From Bacillota bacterium (lineage in GTDB: Bacteria; Bacillota; Clostridia; Acetivibrionales; DTU013): a stretch of DNA of 64,000 nt. The stretch is from contig JAEZYU010000055.1 of the NCBI GenBank assembly GCA_023418915.1, positions 1 through 64,000 of the forward strand. The letters are read 5' to 3'. A program made the translations under genes and the position numbers. Each line of letters starts with the position of its first letter. The first letter of the stretch is position 1. Below, piece by piece: positions 23,907-33,300 of this stretch. The notes below the pieces were generated by a model. That model was not told the DNA's origin, made no database searches, and was given only the letters and a program-made list of their open reading frames with translations.

Positions 23907-24791
23907 TCACATTACTTTCTGAAATTCTATGGAATCAGGACCTTTCTTTTTTGCCTCGAAAATAGTCTCAATAGATTGCTCTATCATATTGCGTATCTGC
24001 GAGGTATCCTTCGGACCTGTCAGTCCGCCGATGCAGCAGCGTATCTGTCTGCCGCTGCCGATTTGCGAAAAATCGAACTGTGCCATACCTTGAACTATGG
24101 AATGTGCCGCTTTTTCAGCCAGTTCCTTACCTACGGGAGCAAATACAATGAATTCATCACCGTGAGCACGGCCTATTGCAGATCTTTCAAAGAACTTATC
24201 AATGCTTTCCCTAATGATGTTGTAGCAGACAACTATAACCTTGTCGCCGACGTCAAAACCATAATCATCATTGACCTGCTTGAAATGGCTGATATCAAAC
24301 CGGAACACCGTAATGCTTTCGCTGTCACCGTATGCATCTGCTATGCCATATGCCTCTTCAAGAAATACTTCCATATTCGGCATGTTCTTTTTGATCTCGT
24401 GGACACTATCTTGTGAGATCCCTAATAAATCGATTTTTTTATCCATTTGAAAACCTTCCTTTTCCAGAATTTTGATCAAATGATCGATCTCGATTTTAAT
24501 CTGTATCTTCTCATTTAATGCTGATGAGATTTCGATGCGCTTTTGCTTCATTTCCGAAATTATGTTTTTAGCATGGATAGGTCCGCTCAGCATATCCTTG
24601 ATCTGAGACAGAGAAAAACCAAGCTCCTTGAGTATTATGATCCAATTGAGATAGTTGGATTGGCCTTGATCATAGGAACGATAGCCTGTAGCTTCGTCTA
24701 TGCACGCCGGCTTCAGTAAACCTATCTCATCATAATGCCGCAGCATTTTTGTCGTCACGCTGTTCATATCTGCGAATTCGCCGATTTTCAA
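23907..24791 (-). CDS. MerR-type DNA-binding domain fused to a degenerate GGDEF domain
   Basis: Residues 1-70 are a MerR winged helix (MKIGEFADMNSVTTKMLRHY, then DEIGLLKPACIDEATGYRSY). A coiled-coil dimerisation helix follows (about 75-115). Residues 155-290 match a GGDEF domain: FRFDISHFKQVNDDYGFDVG carries the metal and base-binding Asp and Asn residues, and the signature loop reads AHGDEF where active enzymes have GGDEF or GGEEF. It could be a low-activity diguanylate cyclase, or a GTP or c-di-GMP sensor controlling the MerR head. ATG 24791 follows AAAGGAGG. A MerR-type operator sits in its own promoter, so autoregulation is likely. The GH18-J gene is divergent with a 214-bp intergenic region. 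Confidence 0.88.
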   Translation of the reverse strand: MKIGEFADMNSVTTKMLRHYDEIGLLKPACIDEATGYRSYDQGQSNYLNWIIILKELGFSLSQIKDMLSGPIHAKNIISEMKQKRIEISSALNEKIQIKIEIDHLIKILEKEGFQMDKKIDLLGISQDSVHEIKKNMPNMEVFLEEAYGIADAYGDSESITVFRFDISHFKQVNDDYGFDVGDKVIVVCYNIIRESIDKFFERSAIGRAHGDEFIVFAPVGKELAEKAAHSIVQGMAQFDFSQIGSGRQIRCCIGGLTGPKDTSQIRNMIEQSIETIFEAKKKGPDSIEFQKVM

Positions 24792-24846
24792 TCAAATTGA
24801 CCTCCTTTCAGAGAAAAGTATCCGGCCGGGATTTTTCTTTAGTCTT

Positions 24847-24877
24847 ACTATAAACCTTACCATAATGGGAAGGTCAA
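24847..24877 (-). promoter_or_regulatory. MerR-type promoter with 19-bp spacer and dyad operator
   Basis: On the minus strand, TTGACC (24877-24872) and TATAGT (24852-24847) are 19 bp apart, the long spacer typical of MerR-controlled promoters. The spacer holds a dyad at 24854-24874 with arms ACCTTACCAT and ATGGGAAGGT, 9 of 10 positions symmetric. It reads toward the MerR-GGDEF gene. Confidence 0.82.
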
Positions 24878-25005
24878 TACCAAATTAAAAAAATTATGGA
24901 AATTTGGTGGACACTGTTATTTGGGATAGGTATGTGTCTTGTTTATATGGTAAAATGTATTAAAGCAATTATTGGATATTCCTTCAATCTTCAAGGAGGA
25001 TCAGA

Positions 25006-26601
25006 ATGAACAAAGACCATATTATATCTGCCTATCTCTATTGCAAAAAGGACTGGGATGCCAGTATTGTCCGCGGAGATTATCTCACACACATCAATTA
25101 CAGCTTTGCCGGGATCAAGAACGGGGTCATCTCAGGAGCAGAGTTGGATAAACTGGATGAGATCAAGTTGTTGAAGGATCAGTTTCCTCATCTGAAGATT
25201 CTGGTCTCGGTTGGCGGATGGGGCGCTGAAGGCTTTTCTGATGCGGCGTCATCCAGAGAGGCAAGAAATGTGTTTGCGCAGTCTGCTGTGGAATTCATGA
25301 AAAGAAATAATTTTGACGGTATCGATATCGACTGGGAGTACCCATGCTCATCCGACGGGGGAATCAAATCAAGGCCAGAGGATAAGGTGAACTTCACTTT
25401 ACTCCTGCAGGTGTTGAGAGAGCATATTGATCTGTGTGGCGCACAAGGAAACAGGAAATATCTTCTGACAGCTGCACTGGGAGCGACGTCCCGGACTTTG
25501 TGCTTTTATGATTTGAAGGGCATATCAGGCATACTGGACTACATAAATTTGATGACTTACGACTTCTATCACGGTTACTCTGATAAAACAGGACACCATA
25601 CCAGCTTATATGGTTCAAAAACACAAGGCGATGTGCCTTCGGCCGGCGAGACTGTGGAGATCTGCCTGAACAGCGGTATTCCGGAGGGAAAGCTGGTCAT
25701 AGGCTGTGCATTTTACGGCAGAGGCTGGGATGTATCAGATGTAACGACAAATGGTCTTTATGTCCCCACTGATTCTGAATGTATTTCTTATAGTTATAGT
25801 GAGCTTGCAACCGGGTACATCGATAAGAATGGCTTCAAAAGGTACTGGGATGATCATGCAAAGGCTCCCTGGCTTTGGAACGGAAAGCATTTTATCAGCT
25901 ATGATGATCCCGAGTCGCTGATTCATAAGGCTTCATTCGTCAAAACAAAGGGACTGGGCGGCGTTATGTTCTGGGAATATACGCAGGATCATGACAATAC
26001 TCTGCTGAAATCGCTGCAGGAGGTCGACTGCAGGGGGTCAGGCTTTAAATATTCCCATGCTGGTCTTACCACAAAACACAAAAGCACAACCGATGACATA
26101 AAACTTGAAGAAAGAGAGTATTCCAAGCCTGCACCCGATCAGGATGAGATAAAGAGAAAACTCAGAAAGCTGAAGAAGCTTGAAATCAAGATACGCTTTG
26201 GCGGCTCCTGCCATGCAGCCAATTTTTCTGCCGGCCGCATTACTCAGACCAAAGAGGTGAAGCTTGTCTGGGATGAGTTTTTTAGTTTAGGCAAGGATAA
26301 AGAAACGGCAGTGAAGTACAGGCTTGCAGATATTGCTTCGATGAGCAGAGATGAATACAAGAACGTGGTCGATGAGTTTTTCTTTAATATATATTACAGG
26401 TATTACATTGAAAACGGAATAAATGCAGCGCAGCTGTACGATCCTGATCTGCTCAGATGGATGGGTCTTGCACCGGATGCATCATCAGATGATATTAAAA
26501 AGAGATTCAGGGAGCTGGCTAAAAGGTATCACCCGGATACAGGCGGCAACCAGAAAAAATTTATTGAATTGATGGAGAATTACCATAAGCTTGTTGACTA
26601 G
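25006..26601 (+). CDS. GH18 chitinase-like protein fused to a C-terminal J-domain
   Basis: Residues 1-345 form a glycoside hydrolase family 18 TIM barrel. SVGGWG is near residue 67, and the catalytic D-x2-D-x-D-x-E signature is DGIDIDWEYP with acid/base Glu111; MTYDFYHGY and GGVMFWEYTQD are also typical. GH18 enzymes cleave beta-1,4 GlcNAc polymers. After a charged linker, residues 380-480 form an uncharacterised segment (IRFGGSCHAANFSAGR). Residues 483-531 are a J-domain: LGLAPDASSDD-like helix I-II region (actual LAPDASSDDIKKRFRELAKR) and the diagnostic HPD at 509-511 in RYHPDTGGN. There is no signal peptide, so the protein looks cytoplasmic, which is odd for a chitinase. A cytoplasmic or spore role with DnaK recruitment is possible inference. 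ATG 25006 follows AAGGAGGATC. It ends at a terminator shared with the convergent kinase gene. Confidence 0.88.
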   Translation: MNKDHIISAYLYCKKDWDASIVRGDYLTHINYSFAGIKNGVISGAELDKLDEIKLLKDQFPHLKILVSVGGWGAEGFSDAASSREARNVFAQSAVEFMKRNNFDGIDIDWEYPCSSDGGIKSRPEDKVNFTLLLQVLREHIDLCGAQGNRKYLLTAALGATSRTLCFYDLKGISGILDYINLMTYDFYHGYSDKTGHHTSLYGSKTQGDVPSAGETVEICLNSGIPEGKLVIGCAFYGRGWDVSDVTTNGLYVPTDSECISYSYSELATGYIDKNGFKRYWDDHAKAPWLWNGKHFISYDDPESLIHKASFVKTKGLGGVMFWEYTQDHDNTLLKSLQEVDCRGSGFKYSHAGLTTKHKSTTDDIKLEEREYSKPAPDQDEIKRKLRKLKKLEIKIRFGGSCHAANFSAGRITQTKEVKLVWDEFFSLGKDKETAVKYRLADIASMSRDEYKNVVDEFFFNIYYRYYIENGINAAQLYDPDLLRWMGLAPDASSDDIKKRFRELAKRYHPDTGGNQKKFIELMENYHKLVD

Positions 26602-26619
26602 AACAATGGCATTAAAGAG

Positions 26620-26650
26620 GCGGCAGTGATTCAAATCATCCTGCCGTTTT
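26620..26650 (+). terminator. Terminator after the GH18-J gene
   Basis: CGGCAG (26621-26626) and CTGCCG (26641-26646) form the outer stem, with TGATT/AATCA inside, followed by TTTT. It overlaps the 3' end of the convergent histidine kinase gene. Confidence 0.8.
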
Positions 26651-28774
26651 CAGCTTAAAGAAGAAGGAACTGCCATCTCCCGGCCTGCCCTCAGCCCATA
26701 TTTTCCCTTCATGGTATTCTATAATTTCTTTTGCTATTGCCAGACCAAGGCCACTGCTGTTTTGTGATGAGCTGCGGCTTTTTGACGCTGTATAAAAGCG
26801 GTCGAATATATATGGCAGATCCTCAGGCATCACTCCTGTACCTGTATCAGATACTTGAAAGACCGCATAATCATCCTCAATAAAGGCGCTGACTTTGATT
26901 CCGCCTTCAGAGGTATATTTTACTGCGTTATATATCAGGTTTGAAAAAACCCTGTCCAACCTGTTAATATCAATATCTACCGAGCCTTCAGGCGCATCAT
27001 GGATATTAACACTGAAGGACAATCCGGCTTTCTCGATGTCATACTTGAATCTGCTCTCTGCTCTGGCCAAAACGGATGATATGCTCACTGTCTGAATATC
27101 CAGCTTTATCCGACGGGATTCGAGCCGTGAAAGCTCTGAAAGGTCATCGGTCAGCCTTGAGAGAGTTGCTATTTTACTTTGAATCAGCTTCAGATACTCT
27201 CGTTGTTCCCGCTGTGTACTAAACATACCGTCAATAATCGCTTCTGAGTAACCCTGTATCATTGTCATCGGAGTTTTCAGATCGTGAGAGATATTTGTGA
27301 GCATATCCTTTCTCGCCTTTTCCAGTAAAGAAAGCTCATGGTAAGCTTTTTCCAGCTCAGTGTTGGAGCTTTCCAGCTCCAGTGTCCTTTCTCTGACCTT
27401 TTCCTCCAGAGTAGCCAGAAGCTCGTTTTTCTGTCTGTCTGCTACCATCAGCTTTTCTGTTACTTCCTCAACCTGCGTATACGCTTTGGATGTATTCATT
27501 GCCAACACAATCGACTGTGTGAAGGTCAGTACGATAAGCCCTGCGGATGATAAGTTTCCCGATTTTAATATACTTCTGAGGAGAGTAGAGCTATAATCAT
27601 TAAACGGTGTACTTAAAAACAGCATGTCGCTGATGACGGTAAGCAGAAAGAAAAAACCGCCCGCTGTGATTACTGCAGCACCGGTACGCTTTCTGATACA
27701 GGCCATAACCATAGTATATAGCAGTATCAATACAAGCATAAAAGTTATCAGCTGATATGCGGGATTTACCACAGTAAATATCCTGACAGGAGTGAGTATT
27801 ACCACAGAAGTGAAACAGATACCAGCAACCTTAGCCATCTTAAGTGGCCATTTAGGGAATTCCTCAGGAAATACTGAGTCTAAAAACATAACAAATACCG
27901 GTACGCCGATATAAAACATAGAGGTCTGTATCTTATGCTGTATTTCCCAGTTAAAATCAGGGAAGAGCTGAGTGATGAATATCTCTCCTACAAAGATAGT
28001 CCGTACAGCGATCAGAAGACAATAAAGCCCGAAGTATAAAGGAGTCAGGTTCTTTTTTCTGAAAATGAACAGGACGATGTGATATATGCCGATAATGGCA
28101 AGGCATCCGAATAAAAACAACTCCAGTGCAAGCTGCCTCTCTCTGGTGCTGATGATCTGTCCTTCGGTTCCCAGCTTTATCCCTTCAAGCATACCGCCGC
28201 TTCTGTGTGAATAATTCGATATATGGACTATCAACTCGATTCTGTTGCCTTCCGGTTTATGTGTTACTATTTGAGGTCTGTACTGAGGAACTGCTGTATT
28301 TATTGAATCAGAAACCTTCCCATTTGATGCAAGCAGCATATCATCTGCCCATACCGAATATGAGGTGAACATACGGGGCAGTTTCAGTCCTAAAGAGCGG
28401 GCACCGTTTTCACCTGTCATGATGGTCAGCCTGTAGCTGGCATATCCATGTCCTGACAGCTGGCTGTCGCCTATCGTATATTTATTCCAGGAGCGGGGAA
28501 CATCAATATATCCCGACATTTGCGGATAACTACCCGAATTGAAATCAGACGATAGGACCAGATCATTCCAGTAGAATTCCCACTCTCCGTCAAGATCAAC
28601 AATACCGGATTCTTCAAAGTCCCAGTCTGATAGATCAAGTATGCCGCCAACTGCTTTTGGAGCAGCCTTGGATAATGCAGGCTCACTGCCGCAGGCTGAC
28701 ATGAGTGCTGGAATCGCCAACAATAATGCAGATAAGAATACTATTATTATTTTTCTATTCATTTTCTTTGTCAT
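26636..28774 (-). CDS. Sensor histidine kinase with 7TM-DISM sensor region
   Basis: A 712-residue kinase. The N-terminus looks like a lipoprotein signal (hydrophobic core, then LMSAC with candidate lipid-anchored Cys27). An extracellular beta-rich domain follows (about 40-200; WEFYWNDLV, IDVPRSWNKY, GYASYRLTI), of the 7TM-DISM extracellular type that often binds carbohydrates or other ligands. Seven hydrophobic helices lie between about 215 and 430. Then come a coiled coil, a HisKA domain with His497 in ISHDLKTPM, and a HATPase domain (NLIYNAVKYTSEGG, DTGTGVMPED, GLGLAIAKEI). ATG 28774 lies 20 bp after the response-regulator stop, so the pair is one operon. The lipoprotein reading is uncertain because Cys follows a long n-region. 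Confidence 0.92.
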   Translation of the reverse strand: MTKKMNRKIIIVFLSALLLAIPALMSACGSEPALSKAAPKAVGGILDLSDWDFEESGIVDLDGEWEFYWNDLVLSSDFNSGSYPQMSGYIDVPRSWNKYTIGDSQLSGHGYASYRLTIMTGENGARSLGLKLPRMFTSYSVWADDMLLASNGKVSDSINTAVPQYRPQIVTHKPEGNRIELIVHISNYSHRSGGMLEGIKLGTEGQIISTRERQLALELFLFGCLAIIGIYHIVLFIFRKKNLTPLYFGLYCLLIAVRTIFVGEIFITQLFPDFNWEIQHKIQTSMFYIGVPVFVMFLDSVFPEEFPKWPLKMAKVAGICFTSVVILTPVRIFTVVNPAYQLITFMLVLILLYTMVMACIRKRTGAAVITAGGFFFLLTVISDMLFLSTPFNDYSSTLLRSILKSGNLSSAGLIVLTFTQSIVLAMNTSKAYTQVEEVTEKLMVADRQKNELLATLEEKVRERTLELESSNTELEKAYHELSLLEKARKDMLTNISHDLKTPMTMIQGYSEAIIDGMFSTQREQREYLKLIQSKIATLSRLTDDLSELSRLESRRIKLDIQTVSISSVLARAESRFKYDIEKAGLSFSVNIHDAPEGSVDIDINRLDRVFSNLIYNAVKYTSEGGIKVSAFIEDDYAVFQVSDTGTGVMPEDLPYIFDRFYTASKSRSSSQNSSGLGLAIAKEIIEYHEGKIWAEGRPGDGSSFFFKLKTAG

Positions 28775-28794
28775 GTTAAACCTATAATGCCTGT

Positions 28795-29559
28795 TTATAA
28801 TTCTCTGTCAGATTTATACGGTAAATCTGACTTGCCCGGGTATTCATCCGCATCTTCAAGCGCATTAGGATCAAATCTGTATCCCACACCTTTTACGGTA
28901 ATAATTATCCTGGGATCGGCAGGGTTTTTCTCAATTTTTTTACGGATGCTGCTTATATGCACCATTACAGTCCTGGTATCACCCATGTTGTCAACACCCC
29001 ATACACTATCGTATATCTGACCCATGCTTAAAACTGAATTGGGGTTCTGTACAAGCAGAGCAAGGACCTGAAATTCCTTAAGGGTAAGATCAACAGGTCT
29101 ATCGAAGATATTGACCGTGTGGCCCAGCAAGTCAATTGACAATCCTTTGTACTGAAGAACTGAATCTTTTGATTCCATTTTTGTACTTACTATACGGTAT
29201 CTGCGAAGATGAGCTTTAACACGGGCGACAAGCTCGCCCGGGCTGAAGGGCTTTGTAATATAATCATCACCGCCTACTGTAAGGCCAAGAATCTTGTCCA
29301 TGTCATCATTCTTACAGCTGAGAAACAGAATAGGACTTTCTGTGATCTTTCGCAGCTCCTGGCAAAGTGCTATACCGTCAGTATCAGGCAGTAGTATATC
29401 CAGTATTATCAGATCAGGATTCTGAGTATTTACTAACTCTAGTGCCTCTGCACCACTTTTCGCTCTGGTTACCTGGAAACTGTTTTTTGTGAGATAAAGG
29501 TCGATCAGTTTGCTTATATCCGTTTCATCATCTATTACTAGCACTCTTTCTCCGGCCAT
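28795..29559 (-). CDS. OmpR/PhoB-family response regulator
   Basis: The 254-residue protein has a receiver domain (phospho-acceptor Asp54 in LIILDILLPD; acidic pair Asp10-Asp11; Lys in DYITKPFSPGEL) and a C-terminal winged helix (LTLKEFQVLALLVQNP then TRTVMVHISSIRKKIE and VKGVGYRFDP). It is followed immediately by its probable cognate kinase. ATG 29559 was chosen, matching the usual start just before the first receiver strand (RVLVIDDE); AAGGGCGG lies upstream. Longer in-frame starts lack ribosome sites. The last 20 residues form a hydrophilic tail beyond the usual family end. Confidence 0.95.
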   Translation of the reverse strand: MAGERVLVIDDETDISKLIDLYLTKNSFQVTRAKSGAEALELVNTQNPDLIILDILLPDTDGIALCQELRKITESPILFLSCKNDDMDKILGLTVGGDDYITKPFSPGELVARVKAHLRRYRIVSTKMESKDSVLQYKGLSIDLLGHTVNIFDRPVDLTLKEFQVLALLVQNPNSVLSMGQIYDSVWGVDNMGDTRTVMVHISSIRKKIEKNPADPRIIITVKGVGYRFDPNALEDADEYPGKSDLPYKSDREL

Positions 29560-29776
29560 TTTTTTCCGCCCTTTGTATTGGTCTGATTCGAACATAATAT
29601 TGATAAGTATAAATATTCGATACAAATATAGATTTTCCTCTATAAAATGCGGAATAAATTTTAGGATTATTTTAGGTTATCTTTATCATTTCTTATAGTT
29701 GATATGCTAATCTGTAAATGAAAGCAAAACAAAGGCTGCCTTGCATGCCTGAAAATACTGCGCTAGGAGGGCAAAA

Positions 29777-30127
29777 TTGAGGATATCGGAGAGTATTAAT
29801 AATGTAACCGGCAGCTTTGTTTTATACATGGACAAGCTTAATGCTGCAAATACAGACAATGGGGAAGTATCCAAGGTGGAGATCGATATTCGTGCAGGTA
29901 TTTCGAATAACAAAGGAGATAAACGCAGAAGCATTGTTATCGAGAAATTAAGATACAGCGATATAAAGGCGGAATATTCGGTGCACAAACCAACGAACAG
30001 TATAGTTATTAAGCTTTATAACCAGAAGGACGGCAAACTCATCAGGGAGATCCCTGCGGCAAAAATGCTGGACATGGCGGCGGATATCATTGAGCGCACC
30101 AGTGTTTTATTGGATGAAAGGGTGTGA
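29777..30127 (+). CDS. FlaG-family flagellar protein
   Basis: The 116-residue protein matches the FlaG family in its C-terminal half: YSVHKPTNSIVIKLYNQKDG, KLIREIPAAKMLDMAADIIE and LLDER. FlaG proteins accompany flagellin and filament-cap genes and influence filament length; the mechanism is unclear. The N-terminal part is divergent, as is usual. TTG 29777 was chosen because AGGAGG lies 6 nt upstream and no ATG fits. No flagellin or fliD gene is adjacent, so this copy stands apart from the flagellar locus and directly before the first SLH giant. Confidence 0.85.
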   Translation: MRISESINNVTGSFVLYMDKLNAANTDNGEVSKVEIDIRAGISNNKGDKRRSIVIEKLRYSDIKAEYSVHKPTNSIVIKLYNQKDGKLIREIPAAKMLDMAADIIERTSVLLDERV

Positions 30128-30381
30128 ATACAGAGGGCTGAAGGAAGTCTTGTCAAAGCACAGTAAAAAATCAGCTATCCATTCTTGAATAAAACTCTAG
30201 AAAAATTTTAGCTACTTTTATTATGTAGACTTGTATTTTTTATATCTTGTTAGTGATAAAATCTTGTTGAGGTTAAAATCAATGGCAGGAGTGGCAATTG
30301 ATTCATTTGCAGAACTAAAAAATGATATGAAACTTATGTTAACTAATTTACAACTTATTCAGCAAAGTGAGGGTAATATTT

Positions 30382-33300
30382 ATGAAATTGCTTCGAAAGT
30401 CTGTCAGTATCCTTCTGGTACTCTTCATTTTTCTTAGCAACATCAATTTAGCAGGATTGATCAGTATTGATCGGCTGGATTATACAGTCCATGCGGAAGG
30501 CACTCCGCCGGCTGAGTCTGTATGGATGCCGGCGAATTCCGGGACGGAAATGAACCTCAACGATGTGGTTTATGGCAATGGCAGGTTTGTGGCAGTAGGA
30601 GATGCCGGAACCATCTTGACCTCTGACAATGGTATGACATGGACATCTCAAAGCTCAGGCGTCACCCAAAACCTTCTCAGGATAATATTTTCAGGGTCGC
30701 TTTTTGTAGCAATAGGTGCTTCGGGTACCATACGGACATCAGAGGATGGCATCAGCTGGACAGCCCGAGCTTCAGGTACCACTGAATCTTTAAATGACAT
30801 AGCATATGGAGACGGAAGATATGTAATAGCTGTGAGTTCTGAAACAGCCCGAAAGGCTTTGATGCTGGTTTCAAACGACGGAATCAACTGGACCAAAAAG
30901 ACCACTGCCGCTACAGGACAGAATGCAGACTACTTATATATGGGTAATGCGGACTATATGGATGGTAACTTCTATGTAGGCGGTAATTATGGTGATTTTT
31001 ATTTTTCATCCAACAGTACCGCACAATCATGGTCCTGGAAAAAAATCGAGGATGTCGGTGGCATAATGGGGAATGCGGCATGTGGGAACGGTATGTATGT
31101 CGTATGTATATCTGACAGTACTACCAGACACTTCGAATCAACTGACCGTGGTCAGAATAATACTTTGAAAAATACTGCCGGAGGAAATTTTGTCAAATTC
31201 ATTGAAGATAAGTTTTATTTTGGAGGTACCGGCGGTACTATCACTGTTGGCAGCACATCAGGGGCAGCTATTGAATGGGCGAAGGCTGATACACCTGAAA
31301 CCGGATCTACTGTCACTGATATTACTTATGAAGGCGGGATGTACTATGCTGTGGGTGGAGCCGGCCTCATACTGGAATCGCCGGATGGTATCGGTTGGAA
31401 TTTGATTGATACTAAAGCAGATCAAAATCTTAAAAAATTGGCTGTGTCAGAGGATGCCATAGTAGCTGTCGGCAATGGCGGAACTATACTTGTGAGAACG
31501 AGAATTGATCCTGCCGATCTGGCGGCTGTATACGCAGACACAGAAGCACTTGAGCTGATCTTTGCAGAGGGTGATTCGCAAGCTTCTGTAACTGAGCCTT
31601 TGGGGACACTGCCGATAATTGGTGAAAATGGATCGGCAATAACCTGGCTGTCTCAAAATGAGGATGTATTAAGCAGTGACGGACAGCATGTGAACCGCCC
31701 TGCATTCAGCGAAAGCGACCGACTGGTGCTGCTCATTGCAACCATCACCAAAGGATCTGCTCGTGTTGAAAAGCCGTTCAGCCTTATAGTAAAGAAGCTC
31801 GAACCGACGGATGCCGAGCTTGCAGCTATAGATAAGGATGCCCTGGAAATAAGCTTTGATGCGGGCGATTCAGCATCCTCTGTGACTCAGCCACTGCCTG
31901 TGTTGCCGGCGGCAGGAGCTAATGGCACGATAATAAGCTGGGTATCCGACAAGCCTGAGGTATTGAGCGATGATGGACAGACACTGAACCGTCCGCCTTA
32001 CGGAAGTGGAGATGTGACTGTCACACTTACGGCAGCCATCACTAAAGGAGAAGCATCTGAAGAAAAAGCATTCACACTGATCGTAAAGGAACTCGGACAG
32101 ACTGATGAGCAAAAGGTTGAGGCTGATAAGGTCTTATTAACAATCGAAAGCTTACTCAACGGCAACGCAGATGCAAGCAATATACTGACTGATCTGTCGC
32201 TGCCTTTATCAGGTGTAAATGGAACTACAATATCATGGAGTTCTGACAATACGGCTGTGGCTGCAGATGGAACTGTAACAAGGCCTGCATTCAGTCAGGG
32301 TGATGTTGTTGTGACTCTTACAGCAACAATAAAAGCAGGGACTGCAACCGATACAAAAAACTTTACGCTCACGGTTAAAAAACGGGAACAGAATGACGAA
32401 GAAGCAGTAGCTGCAGATAAAGCTGCGCTGGAACTAAGCTTTGCCGACGACGATACCACAGAAAATGTCACTTGGCCATTACCACCTCTGCCGCAAGCGG
32501 GGGCGAACGGTACGTCCATAACATGGACATCCGACAAACCCGAGGTATTGAGCGATGATGGACAGACGCTGAACCGTCCGCCTTACGGAAGCGGGGATGT
32601 GACTGTCACACTTACGGCAACCATCACCAGAGGTGAGGTAAGCGATACCAAAGCCTTCACGCTTGTTATAAAAGAATCGGAACAGACTGATGAACAGGCT
32701 GTAGCTGAGGATTTAGCTGCAATCGATCTGGAATCGATACTCAACGGAAACACTGCTCCCGATCAGGTCGTTCATCATCTTTTGCTGCCGGCCGCAGGCA
32801 ATAGCGGGCATACTCAGATTATATGGAGCTCTTCCAATACCGATGTCATTTCAAATCTGGGTATGGTGGCAAGACCTGCATTCAAGGAAGGGAATAAAGC
32901 TGTTACACTTACTGCTACTGTGACAAAGGGAGAAGCCTCTGCCTCCGGAGATTTTGTGTTTACTGTGTTAAGGGCAGAGCAAACGGATTTAGACATAGTT
33001 CAGGTAGACTATCAGATGCTTGACGAAAGCAGCATTTTAGGCGCCAACGAAAGCCTGCTGAAAATCACGGGAAACCTGCTTCTTCCAAATGAAGGCAGGC
33101 TTGGTTCAACAATAACGTGGGCTTCAAGCAATCCTTCGGCAGCGGCAATAACAGTAAGACCTGACGGAACCATTTCCTGTGAAGTATCGAGACCTGAGCA
33201 CAATTCGGGAGATGCTGCGGTAACACTGACCGCATCCATAACAAAAGGGACGCGGCTGCTGAAAAAGCTCTTTTTCCTGACAGTACCTGAGCAGCCTGAC

